The position numbers were made by a program, and so were the translations under genes. The notes below the pieces were generated by a model. That model ran no database searches. It was not told the origin of the DNA and was given only the letters and a program-made list of their open reading frames with translations. From Candidatus Melainabacteria bacterium (lineage in GTDB: Bacteria; Cyanobacteriota; Vampirovibrionia; Obscuribacterales; Obscuribacteraceae): DNA of 64,000 nt. Below, piece after piece: positions 35,598 through 43,825 of the stretch; position 1 is the stretch's first letter; the number at the start of each line of letters is the position of its first letter. The stretch is taken from assembly GCA_016212515.1 (NCBI GenBank), contig JACRFZ010000002.1, positions 1 through 64,000 on the forward strand. Reading direction: 5' to 3'.

Positions 35598-35643
35598 AAA
35601 AGCGCAGGGAGCACAGCCAGCGTTATGTCAGTTGGAGCAAGGA

Positions 35644-35982
35644 ATGCAGCCAGAACCAACAAAATCAACTTTTCTGGAGAGGCCGCCCTTTTGGTTCGCT
35701 GCCTTATGTTACAGCTATCCGGCTTTAGCATGGGCGTTTTTCAAAGTTTGTGCAATAGCATTTCCCTACACCGAGCTAAAGCAGCAATTTTTCGCTGCCA
35801 TCTGGCTGATTTCTCCCCTACCCGTATTTGTGCTGTTTTCATACAGCCGGTGGTTTAGAGGTCACCTTCTGATATGGCTGGCTTGCTGGAATATTCAGTG
35901 CTGGATGTTTGGAGTAAATTTCAGTATGCTGCAGAAAGTAACCGCAGACTCTTATCATGTTCTTTTCGGGCCGGTCAAATAG
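35644..35982 (+). CDS. Small membrane protein
   Basis: This is a 112-residue protein with three likely membrane helices (FWFAALCYSYPALAWAFF, FFAAIWLISPLPVFVLFSY, HLLIWLACWNIQCWMFGVNF). It is rich in Trp and Phe. I chose ATG at 35644 because GGAG lies 6-7 bases upstream; the frame extends further but that part is unlikely to be coding. It begins 46 bases after the gene at 35277, so both may be co-transcribed. Function unknown. Confidence 0.5.
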   Translation: MQPEPTKSTFLERPPFWFAALCYSYPALAWAFFKVCAIAFPYTELKQQFFAAIWLISPLPVFVLFSYSRWFRGHLLIWLACWNIQCWMFGVNFSMLQKVTADSYHVLFGPVK

Positions 35983-36094
35983 TCAATACAGTCCTGAGCA
36001 GATCGCCGCTACAACCATGTTTTGGCTTATCATCCTGCCACTTCTTCCGACCAAGCACTATGGGCATTTCGCGCGACTTTGAGGCTTATTGCGA

Positions 36095-37621
36095 CTAGCT
36101 TCTTCTCGCGCCGGGCTTTCCTCGCTCTACGACAAAGCTGGCGACAGTGTTGATGCTCGCATCAGGTTCCTTTTCTGTCTCGATTGCGCGCAGAGCGATG
36201 TTTGCTTCCTCTTTCTTGAGGGTGACGGTAACATAACCACGGGCGGTGCCGTTGAAAAACTTGATATGCGGATTTGCTTGCATCCAGCCTTCCGTTGCTT
36301 TCAGGTCTGGGCCCTGGGATGAAATCGAGGTTCCACAAATCTCGGTTGCCACAACTGGAGCCTGGGCATCGTCAAAGTCTAGCTTAAGGTCTGCAACAGC
36401 ATATGCGTGTATGTCTCCGCCAACCACAATGGTACTGGAGCCGGCTCTCTTGCTCGCTGCTTCCAACAAGCGCTTGCGTGCTGCCGGGTAACCATCCCAG
36501 CCGTCAGTCCAGAATTTTCTGCCGGGGCGCACGACCTGGGCCATCAATGTCTGTTGCACTATTACGTCCCAAGCGGCAGGGGAATCTTTCAAACTCCTGG
36601 CTAACCAATCTTCTTGTTTGAAGCCCAGTATGCTGCGTTTGGGGTCAAGTCTTTCCGGACAATCGGCGACGATGTTGGAGCCGCCGCGTCCTGGTTTGGG
36701 GCAGACTTCATGGTCTCTGTATTGCCTGTCGTCCAGTACGTGAAACCGAGCCATTTTGCCGAAATCTAGAGCCTGGTATATTTGCATATCGCTGTTGTGC
36801 GGTGCAAACGTTTCTGGAAGCGGCATATGTTCATAAAACGCCTGATAGGCGGCCGCCCGGCGCGAGAGAAAATTGCTCTCCAGATCCTCGGCCAGATCGT
36901 TAGCATAATCATTATCTACTTCGTGGTCGTCCCAGGTTACGACCCAGGGAAAACGGACATGGCAAGCCTGTAAATCGGCGTCCATTTTGTAACAGGCGTA
37001 TCTACTTCTATATTGGTCAAGTGAATAAACTTCCGGACCTTCGTGCTTGCGGACTAGATTATCGCCCCAGGAGTGTTCGTAAATGTAGTCGCCAAGAAAG
37101 AGCACCAGATCGAGATCTTCTTGCGCCATATGTTTGTGCGCCGTGAAATAACCTTGCTCGTACATCTGACAGGAAGCAAAGCCGAAGCTCAAAGCACTCA
37201 GTGAGTCAGGTGCGGGCGCGGTGCGAGTTTGCCCGACCGGGCTGACGGCATCTCCGGCAAAGAAGCGGTAGTAGTAAGTTGTGGACGGTCGCAAACCTGC
37301 CACTTGTACATGAACACTATGGGCATATCTGGGAGAAGCGGCCTTCTTGCCACTACGTACCACTTTGTGAAACCCCTCATCGAGGGAGATTTCCCATTTG
37401 ACCTCTAGCTGTTCGGGAGAGAGTCCTCCGCCAACTCTGATTGGCTCCGGTGCCAGTCGCGTCCAGAGTACGACGCTATCCGGTCGAGGATAGCCGGATG
37501 CTACTCCAAGTCTGAAAGGGTAGGATGAAAATGAAGTCTTAGCCCTGGCTTCACTAAATGAGGACGAGCCAAGAAGCAGGGCCAATGAACCGTTCAAGAA
37601 AGTTCTTCTGCTGATAGTCAT
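36095..37621 (-). CDS. phoD: PhoD-like alkaline phosphatase/phosphodiesterase
   Basis: This 508-residue enzyme is exported by Tat: the N-terminus has the twin-arginine motif SRRTFL then GSLALLLGSSSF. The PhoD fold follows: a fibronectin-like N-terminal domain (to about residue 135), then the metal-binding core with FASCQ, LVLFLGDYIYE, TWDDHEVDNDY and VVGGDIHAY near the end. PhoD enzymes use Fe(III) and Ca(II) to hydrolyse phosphate monoesters and diesters outside the cytoplasm, usually under phosphate starvation. The start ATG has GAGGAA upstream. It is preceded by 12 bases by the P-loop-less GTPase-like gene, suggesting co-transcription. I see no clear pho box. Confidence 0.92.
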   Translation of the reverse strand: MTISRRTFLNGSLALLLGSSSFSEARAKTSFSSYPFRLGVASGYPRPDSVVLWTRLAPEPIRVGGGLSPEQLEVKWEISLDEGFHKVVRSGKKAASPRYAHSVHVQVAGLRPSTTYYYRFFAGDAVSPVGQTRTAPAPDSLSALSFGFASCQMYEQGYFTAHKHMAQEDLDLVLFLGDYIYEHSWGDNLVRKHEGPEVYSLDQYRSRYACYKMDADLQACHVRFPWVVTWDDHEVDNDYANDLAEDLESNFLSRRAAAYQAFYEHMPLPETFAPHNSDMQIYQALDFGKMARFHVLDDRQYRDHEVCPKPGRGGSNIVADCPERLDPKRSILGFKQEDWLARSLKDSPAAWDVIVQQTLMAQVVRPGRKFWTDGWDGYPAARKRLLEAASKRAGSSTIVVGGDIHAYAVADLKLDFDDAQAPVVATEICGTSISSQGPDLKATEGWMQANPHIKFFNGTARGYVTVTLKKEEANIALRAIETEKEPDASINTVASFVVERGKPGARRS

Positions 37622-37633
37622 TTTCTGGTTTCC

Positions 37634-38275
37634 TCAACCTTCCGCATGGACAGTAAGATCTGAGCTCTCGTGTTCGCCCAGCTCGGTGGAGATATAAACG
37701 GCATTTATGAGGGCAGAAAAAGCTCGAAGAATGTCGTTCTCATTCTGAGAGTGCAGTTTGTGAACAAGGAGATTTTCAACTGGCAAAAGACTTTCCAGAC
37801 TTGGTACAAGGGCAAAATCAGCTTCACTATCACCTATAACCGCTGCCAATATTGGCACGGCATCATACTTATAGCCGAGTCTATAGTCCCGGACGGCAAG
37901 TTGCGCATTCAGCTCCTCGAAAGCTGCTGCTATGTCAGCTGAGCGGGAACTTGCATCTACACAAAAGAGAACACCGATTACTCTGGGGCCGAACCATAGT
38001 GGGGAGATTACATCTGTGGTCACCTTCGGGCAGCGGATCTCGCAGACTACACCTGCGCTGCCAAAAGTTCTCGGCAGAGTAAATTCAAGCAAACTGTAGT
38101 CGTTATCAAGAATCGAGACAGGCTTTACATCACGAACTTTGCATTTCGCCTTCGCATTGGAATTTACAAGAACTCTCCTAACAATTTCAAGAAACGGCAG
38201 GCATTTCTCTCTGGCAGGTCCCAGGCACATCAATTGGATTGTGATTATAAGGCGATAATTACCCAAGAGAGCCAT
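37634..38275 (-). CDS. Degenerate small-GTPase-like protein
   Basis: This 213-residue protein has the strand-helix order of an Arf/MglA-type GTPase but lacks its nucleotide motifs. IQLMCLGPAREKCLPFLEIV corresponds to the P-loop region (MglA-like: GPxxxGKTTNL) with GKT replaced by KCL. LLEFTLPRTF and VVCEIRCP occupy the switch strands with no DxxG; VIGVLFCVDASSRS matches the strand after switch II; VPILAAVIGDSEADF stands where NKxD would be, without it. I chose ATG at 38275 (AAGGTGG upstream); the frame extends to a TTG at 38389 without support. It probably binds a partner rather than GTP. The phoD stop-to-start gap is 12 bases. Confidence 0.55.
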   Translation of the reverse strand: MALLGNYRLIITIQLMCLGPAREKCLPFLEIVRRVLVNSNAKAKCKVRDVKPVSILDNDYSLLEFTLPRTFGSAGVVCEIRCPKVTTDVISPLWFGPRVIGVLFCVDASSRSADIAAAFEELNAQLAVRDYRLGYKYDAVPILAAVIGDSEADFALVPSLESLLPVENLLVHKLHSQNENDILRAFSALINAVYISTELGEHESSDLTVHAEG

Positions 38276-38396
38276 TCTTTCCACCTTCTTGCCAAAATCA
38301 GCCAAGGCTGCGACCCTGACAATTATACCGGATAAAGCAGAGCCACCGGTTATGGAGTGCTGCTTGCGATGACCTTGAAACTGTGTCAAATTCTCA

Positions 38397-38433
38397 GGAG
38401 GAACGAGTCATGACCATCAAGAACATTCGCTAG
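38397..38433 (+). other. Perfect ribosome site followed by a seven-codon frame
   Basis: GGAGG (38397-38401) is 8 bases before ATG 38410, which begins MTIKNIR and then TAG. The same frame is readable for another dozen codons after the TAG. The remaining bases 38434-38746 contain no convincing gene. This is either a leader peptide without a partner or the surviving 5' end of a lost gene. Confidence 0.35.
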
Positions 38434-38746
38434 CCTACCGTGGTTGAATTCCTTATGCTCCTAAGATAATTGATAATTCTGACAAGGGTTGGTAAGGAGG
38501 CAGTTGGTTCCTGTGCTGCGTGATACAGCTCGCTGTAGCGTAATGTCAGCCTAAAGAAACAGTCACAGAGGGCGTCTGTCCGGCGTGGATTAGAGGTTTC
38601 AAAACCGCAGAATCGTCATGCATAATTTATCGCCAGCAATGTCTTCCGATCCCCAGAATTAGCACGTTAATGGCATAATACCACCAACTTTGTCGAACTG
38701 CATTCCGCACCACTTTGCTGCCACCACAAGAATTCATTTCAAGAAG

Positions 38747-39568
38747 CTAGAGGGTTCTCTCGATCTGCAACAATTTCTGCTCCTTGATTGCCTCTTCTAC
38801 CATCAACTCCTTGTAATCAATGGAATAAAATTCTTCAGAAATGCGACTCAGGAGGTGCAATAGCTTTGTTTTATCAGTCGAACTCATCTTCGGAGGAAGA
38901 AACAGGTAAAGATACTTAGAATCAGCACCAACAATCCTTCCGCCTAGTGCTTGTATGTCGTGGCAGTACTTGCATTCTAGCGCCAAGTCAGACTCTGTAC
39001 GGTTACCTCCAGGGCGCAATCCGCCCAGATAAATCAGTGAGTCTAAATCTGGTTCTGATCCATGAAATATCAGTATCTGATGAACAGTCCATGACCGTGA
39101 AACAGAACCTTCTTTAAGTGTTCTGAATTCAGATCCAATTACGAAACAAGAATTGTCTTCGCCAATCTGACGACGGAGCAAAGGATAGTCGCGCGCGGAG
39201 AACCTCTGCTCGAGAGCAAAGGTGCAAAGTAGACAATTGGAGGAAATACTTCTCAGAAACTGCGGTCTATTCGCCTGAAGCCAAGAATAATTCGGATAGA
39301 TCTCCGATTTTAGTAAGCTGGTTTGAATTGGATTTCTGGCAGCTTGAATCAGCAAGTCGTTGACGAAGTTCATTTTAGCCTCTAAGGAATCAAAATTGAC
39401 TCGAACGCTAAGATTACTTCTCCTATCCTGTTGAGACTGCTTCGGCGACAATTCAATAATTCCGAATTCAGAAAACCCCAATTTCACAAGATTTTCGTAC
39501 TTAACGGTTCCAGTCTTATCAAATTCAGCGAGCAGCTTGATTTCTCTCGTATTGTCACCAGGTCCCAT
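38747..39568 (-). CDS. Hypothetical protein with two Cys pairs
   Basis: This is an unrecognised 273-residue cytoplasmic protein, alpha/beta in pattern. It has two Cys-x-x-Cys pairs (CLLC near residue 113 and CKYC near 205) that could bind a metal, and a central segment WTVHQILIFHGSEPDLDSLIYLG. The start ATG has only a weak ribosome site. It lies in the AT-richer island and transcribes in the same direction as the broken gene upstream. The stretch 39569-39765 before it holds the small decayed frame noted separately. Confidence 0.5.
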   Translation of the reverse strand: MGPGDNTREIKLLAEFDKTGTVKYENLVKLGFSEFGIIELSPKQSQQDRRSNLSVRVNFDSLEAKMNFVNDLLIQAARNPIQTSLLKSEIYPNYSWLQANRPQFLRSISSNCLLCTFALEQRFSARDYPLLRRQIGEDNSCFVIGSEFRTLKEGSVSRSWTVHQILIFHGSEPDLDSLIYLGGLRPGGNRTESDLALECKYCHDIQALGGRIVGADSKYLYLFLPPKMSSTDKTKLLHLLSRISEEFYSIDYKELMVEEAIKEQKLLQIERTL

Positions 39569-39625
39569 GCTTATGAGCGCTCCAACGCAAAGTCAGCCGA
39601 TCAATTCTATCAGAGGTCGAAGGTT

Positions 39626-39766
39626 TTATTGACCGATCAATGCTTCTCCCTGCCTTACAAACAACGCATTCATAAAACCCTTGGCAAAATTCAGACCGCC
39701 ATCAACCTCTTAAATACGAAGTACCAAGTCGAAACAATGTACCATTTTCTCCCGGCTCCCTTTCAA
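39626..39766 (-). pseudogene. Short decayed reading frame
   Basis: A TTG at 39766, with AAGGAG 9-10 bases upstream, opens a frame of 18 codons to a TAA (39710-39712). The same frame then continues for 27 protein-like codons (VDGGLNFAKGFMNALFVRQG) to a second TAA at 39626. It follows directly after the extended end of the broken gene at 39783-40547. The evidence is only the open, protein-like second half, so confidence is low. Confidence 0.3.
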
Positions 39767-39782
39767 GAATTGGCGCTCCTTG

Positions 39783-40547
39783 TTATTCCTTATCCGGTGA
39801 CGAATCCGCACTCATCAAAAGTAGTTGCCTTTGGCGACACGACTCAAGAACCCTCTCCAAAAACTCATCATCCACTTCGAGCAAAAACTTCTCATTGCGC
39901 GACAAATCGGATAGCGGCTTGATGCGCAAGTAGTGTTCATGAGCTCTAAATGCCTGCTCTCTAGCTTATTCAAACTTTCCGAGATAGAGAAGCACGGCTA
40001 GTGAATAAGCCGGGTGTAACCGAGGAGAAAGAGCAGCTGAAAGAAACTCTTCTTCCTTAATTTGACTAACATACGGAAGAATGAAATCTCTCTCTTCGCC
40101 AATCCAGAAACTACCGATCTCGATCAACTGATCTCTACTTGAAGCTTTCTCTATCCAGGATCGGAGAGCCTTTGAAACCACAGGATCAGGTCGTCTATTG
40201 CGTGACATAAGTAAACCAAGATCAATCGACATTCCTGGATACTTTTCGCCCGCACGAGAGTAGTCTCTCAATATCCTGGTCAAAGTAGGATGCTTAAGCG
40301 CATGCGAAAGACTAAAGAGGAGACTTCCGAACTTGAGGACCCCTCTCAACTTGACGATAAGGGACAAACCGTTTGACAAATCTTGATGATAGCATTCCAG
40401 TGGAACATCAGATGCGCCATCAAAAGCACGAACTGCCTTTGCTGGACCGGGCTTATAGTCGTGGGTGTAGCCGAGAGAAAGCAAACCGCTGTGAACAATG
40501 TCATACAGCGGTCTGTACCAAGCATCCTGCGAGACGTTGACTGGCAT
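39783..40547 (-). pseudogene. Hypothetical gene interrupted by an in-frame TAA
   Basis: An ATG at 40547 opens 193 codons ending LAVLLYLGKFE then TAA (39966-39968). Beyond that stop the same frame continues for 60 more codons to TAA at 39783 with fully protein-like sequence (AREQAFRAHEHYLRIKPLSD, then NEKFLLEVDDEFLERVLES). The junction reads LYLGKFE-stop-AREQAF, which would be a perfect TPR-like helix turn if the TAA were GAA. The DUF4304-like gene at 34411 ends in a comparable helix pair. This looks like a recent nonsense mutation; the truncated 193-residue protein may still be made. The N-terminal part is not recognised. Confidence 0.6.
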
Positions 40548-40688
40548 TCTAAGATAAGCCTCATGGTTCAGAAATCATCAGTTGGGACACAGTCTCTGCG
40601 CTGGGTGTATGCCGGCTCAGAGCCGCTCTCACAGACTCGTAATTCACCTCCTAGGGCTAGCAATGTCTTTAGCAGCCTTCGAAGCTCT

Positions 40689-41264
40689 TTACTCGCAAAT
40701 CGGGGCAGATTCAACGAGCGCCGAAGCATCAACTTCATTTTTACCATTTAAATCCACCCTGTACTTTCGTCCATGCAAAGACAGAAGGACTTCTTCATCA
40801 CTCACTATCTGAACGTGCTCGGGAGTATCAAAATGGTTTGCAACATCCTTGAGATTTACTCTCACAAGTTGGAAGCCCAGCATTTCTGGAACCAACACCT
40901 TATAGCAAATTAGGCATTCATAATCGCCGGACTGCTGTGTCAAGATTACAGCCTTCACTCCATCTCTATTGCTATCAACAGTTGCTGCAGACCAGTTATT
41001 GGTTGCCGCTTGATATACCGCACACAAGGCTAAAGCGAGGAGGAAAGCCGGGTATAGAGAGTACCCAAATTTCAGACTAAGATGACTGCCTTCCGGAAAG
41101 GCCAAAACGGCGAGAGCCAACCCTGTTAGCAACAGGAGCACCACCAACCAATCTAAGAATGTCCAGTTCAACCAGACTAATTTACCAAACAGTTCTAGAA
41201 ATATAATCGGTAGGCTCAGAGCAATTATAGATAACCCCAAACGCAAGATCTCTCGTTTGTCCAT
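40689..41264 (-). CDS. Membrane protein with soluble C-terminal domain
   Basis: This protein of about 191 residues has three hydrophobic segments in the first 95 residues (LGLSIIALSLPIIFLELFG, FLDWLVVLLLLTGLALAVLAF, LYPAFLLALALCAVYQA) and a soluble beta-rich domain after residue 105. That domain includes ECLICYKVLVPEMLGFQLV, with a CxxC pair. ATG at 41264 is preferred to a GTG nine codons upstream; neither has a strong ribosome site. Unrecognised, it marks the right edge of the AT-richer island. Confidence 0.5.
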   Translation of the reverse strand: MDKREILRLGLSIIALSLPIIFLELFGKLVWLNWTFLDWLVVLLLLTGLALAVLAFPEGSHLSLKFGYSLYPAFLLALALCAVYQAATNNWSAATVDSNRDGVKAVILTQQSGDYECLICYKVLVPEMLGFQLVRVNLKDVANHFDTPEHVQIVSDEEVLLSLHGRKYRVDLNGKNEVDASALVESAPICE

Positions 41265-41320
41265 TTCACGGTCCCAGCCATAGCCTGCCACCCAGGGAAT
41301 ATAGTTCAGTTTATTGAATT

Positions 41321-41351
41321 AATAACACCAGATTGTAAATCTGATGTTATT
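41321..41351 (-). terminator. Stem-loop after the aldo/keto reductase gene
   Basis: A 14-position hairpin (AATAACA-C-CAGATT with AATCTG-A-TGTTATT) has a single mismatch and a 3-base loop. It lies between the aldo/keto reductase stop and the next minus-strand gene. There is no T run, so termination is only a guess; it could also be an operator for the downstream gene. Confidence 0.35.
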
Positions 41352-41469
41352 CCTTTGAAAACCAACTTCGAACCGATTGAGGACGAACACCTTATCGCTC
41401 ACAAAGTTCACCTCCCCTTAGCTTTGCCAGAGCCGGTCTGGCCCTTGCCTGCGCTTGAGAGGAATTGGT

Positions 41470-42450
41470 CTACCGTTGAATCATGGCCATGCGCCGCTCA
41501 TCATAGCGGGGGCCGGCGGTAGACTGGCTGAGTCCGTTCAATTCTTCCATGTCGCTTGCCGACAAATGCAGGTTGAGCGCTTCCACATTTTCTTCCAGAA
41601 ACTTGACCCGCTTGGTGCCGGGAATCGGCACCATGTCCTCTCCCTGGGCTAAGACCCAGGCTAGAGCCACCTGCGCCGGCGTAGCACCGTTTCTTTTGGC
41701 TATCTCTTCAATGACAGCTACCAGCTTCAGATTGGCGGCGAAATTGCTGCCCTGATAGCGAGGGTCGGTGCGCCGATAATCAGACTCGGGAATGTCCTCA
41801 AATTTCTTGATGGCGCCAGTGAGAAATCCACGCCCCAGAGGGCTGTACGGCACAAAACCAATACCCAGATTGCGCAGCGTCGGCAAGATATCGACTTCTA
41901 CACCACGTTCCCAGAGGGAATATTCAGACTGCAAAACCGCTATGGGGAAGGTGGCATGGGCTCTTTTGATGGTCTCGCTATTGGCTTCCGAAAGTCCTAC
42001 ATGGCGCACTTTGCCTTTCTCGACCAGTTCTCCCACGGTGCCCACTACTTCTTCGATCGGGATCTTAGGATCGACTCTATGCTGGTAATAGAGATCGACA
42101 TAGTCGGTGCGAAGCCGCTTCAAACTCTCGTCGAGCACCCGGCGAATATGCTTGGGGTGACTATTGGCACCGTTGACAACACCGGCTTCGATATTGAAAC
42201 CAAATTTGGTGGCAAGAATTACTTCCTCACGGCGACCGGCCAGAGCTTCGCCAAGCAATTCCTCATTGGTATAAGGTCCGTAGATTTCGGCCGTATCCAG
42301 AAAATCTATGCCCAGGGCCAGGGCGCGCTGTAGTGTCTTGATACTTTCAGCACGATCGGGGCTGCCATAAGCCCAGCTCATACCCATACAACCCAGACCG
42401 AGGCGGGACACCGTCAGACCTGTAGACTTTGAAAGCAAGCACTTCTTCAT
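41470..42450 (-). CDS. Aldo/keto reductase
   Basis: This 326-residue NADPH-dependent oxidoreductase has a TIM-barrel fold. The catalytic tetrad is visible: D52 and Y57 in FLDTAEIYGPY, K82 in ATKFGF, and H123 in YYQHRVD. The C-terminal cofactor segment VPIPGTKRVKFLEENV is intact. The sequence is of the AKR13/IolS-YajO-like group that reduces aldehydes and ketones. The start ATG has AGGAG 5 bases away. The tetranucleotide tract at 42494-42558 lies upstream of it and might influence its promoter. Confidence 0.95.
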   Translation of the reverse strand: MKKCLLSKSTGLTVSRLGLGCMGMSWAYGSPDRAESIKTLQRALALGIDFLDTAEIYGPYTNEELLGEALAGRREEVILATKFGFNIEAGVVNGANSHPKHIRRVLDESLKRLRTDYVDLYYQHRVDPKIPIEEVVGTVGELVEKGKVRHVGLSEANSETIKRAHATFPIAVLQSEYSLWERGVEVDILPTLRNLGIGFVPYSPLGRGFLTGAIKKFEDIPESDYRRTDPRYQGSNFAANLKLVAVIEEIAKRNGATPAQVALAWVLAQGEDMVPIPGTKRVKFLEENVEALNLHLSASDMEELNGLSQSTAGPRYDERRMAMIQR

Positions 42451-42493
42451 GGGAACTCCTATCTAAATCAGTCCATCAGAATAGACAAACGAA

Positions 42494-42558
42494 GCAAACA
42501 AACAAACAAACAGATAAACAAACAGACAAATAAACAAACCTACAAATGAACACACATA
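42494..42558. repeat. AAAC tetranucleotide tract
   Basis: The plus strand carries four consecutive CAAA/AAAC units and then imperfect ones (cagataaacaaacagacaaa), about 65 bases in all. It fills the 115-base gap between the start of the aldo/keto reductase gene (42450) and the stop of the upstream minus-strand gene (42566). Four-base tracts of this kind can change length by slippage. Confidence 0.7.
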
Positions 42559-42565
42559 CAAAGAT

Positions 42566-43702
42566 TCAATGTCTTCCAAAAATTCCAATTAAGACTTCCA
42601 GGGCGATAAGCAAAATCACGATAATCTCCAGGAACTCCGATCTGGCCAGTTCCGCCTGGTCATTGGCAAAGCGATAGAGTTCACCGACTGAGTCAAGCTT
42701 GCTTTCTACTTGCGCCTGCCACTGAGCCAGACTCAAACGCTGGGAGATACCGCCGTAGAGCCTGGCATAATAGGCGCAACCGATTATTTTTATGGCATTG
42801 GTGGCTCTGTCTGAGAGTTCCCTTACATCTACAAGCAAGTGCCGCAAGCGCTCGGCCTGCCGCTCCGCCACCAGTCGCCCGCTGGTAAAACTCTGGAAGA
42901 GGCTAGTGCGTAACCGCTCGGTCTTGACGCGATAAATCTCATCCAGATGCCTGTCGAGAAGCCTGTCGTAAGTGCGCAGTTCCACAAGCTGCGTATTAGC
43001 GAATTCAATGATGCTGTTGACGGCGGCGGCCCCCGCCTGGTCATCATAGATAAAGGCCTGGTCCCAGGTTAATACTGCCAGCTCATGCTCGCAATAGCTG
43101 TAAGATTCCTTCAAAGCTTCATCAACCTGCATGGCTGAGAGTGTCTTTTCTTCCAGGGAAACCAGCGAAGCAATAGCAGCCCGGTGCTCCTGCATAAGCT
43201 CGGTAGCCGTCAAGGGCGAACTAAAACGCTCCACCTCAGCCACATAATAGTCTTCCAGCAAGTCTTTCTGTTGCGACTCTTCATGTGGTTTGCTGAGGGC
43301 CGGCTTCAGCTCTGAAAGCACTTCTTCAAGCACCTGAGTGGCACAAGTCATAAGCTCTTTAGAAAAGCGCATCTTCATAGCGAGACTACGAAACTCTTGA
43401 AAGGCTCCCTGAAAGTGGCTGGAGAAGCGGATGCTGACTGTGCCGTATTCATAGACTTTAACCCGGCAGTCAAGCTCGCCGAAGGGGGTCTGCACCGCAT
43501 TTAGTGCTACCGCAAGCGGTGCCACGGAAAATTGAATATAACCTGGCAGAGGCACATCGGTAAAACTCAAGGGCTCCGGCACGAAATTTTGCCCCTTCAC
43601 ACTCTTGAGCGAAGAGAGCTTGATGGAATCAGCCACATCAAAGACAAAATAACAACGCAGGTGCGCTTGTTCCAGGTCGGGTAGGGTGACGGCTAAAGGC
43701 AT
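42566..43702 (-). CDS. RMD1/DUF155-like protein with C-terminal membrane anchor
   Basis: This 378-residue protein is soluble and helical, with a single C-terminal membrane segment (EIIVILLIALEVLIGIFG). A long helical region with Glu/Arg/Leu (RVKTERLRTSLFQSF) precedes it, and the junction ARSEFLEIIVILLIALEV resembles the ending of RMD1/DUF155 proteins (R..LEWIIIxLI..E). The N-terminal part shows the alternating beta pattern of that family. Eukaryotic members are mitochondrial; the bacterial role is unknown. The start ATG has GGAAGAAG upstream. Confidence 0.6.
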   Translation of the reverse strand: MPLAVTLPDLEQAHLRCYFVFDVADSIKLSSLKSVKGQNFVPEPLSFTDVPLPGYIQFSVAPLAVALNAVQTPFGELDCRVKVYEYGTVSIRFSSHFQGAFQEFRSLAMKMRFSKELMTCATQVLEEVLSELKPALSKPHEESQQKDLLEDYYVAEVERFSSPLTATELMQEHRAAIASLVSLEEKTLSAMQVDEALKESYSYCEHELAVLTWDQAFIYDDQAGAAAVNSIIEFANTQLVELRTYDRLLDRHLDEIYRVKTERLRTSLFQSFTSGRLVAERQAERLRHLLVDVRELSDRATNAIKIIGCAYYARLYGGISQRLSLAQWQAQVESKLDSVGELYRFANDQAELARSEFLEIIVILLIALEVLIGIFGRH

Positions 43703-43825
43703 TTACTTCTTCCGTATGATTTTGTCTGACTGACTATTGTAGACTCGACTAGTTTAAAGCAATTGGCAAGTAGTCAACACCATCTTTTTCTGGCGGTGAA
43801 ATTTCGGTGATGCTATAAATTAGCT

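Noticed and set aside
39431-39922. Plus-strand frame of 163 codons
   Set aside because: It covers the antisense of two minus-strand frames, lacks a ribosome site, and only its last third looks protein-like.
39966-39968. Programmed readthrough or recoded TAA
   Set aside because: TAA ends many normal genes here and no recoding element is visible; a nonsense mutation is simpler.
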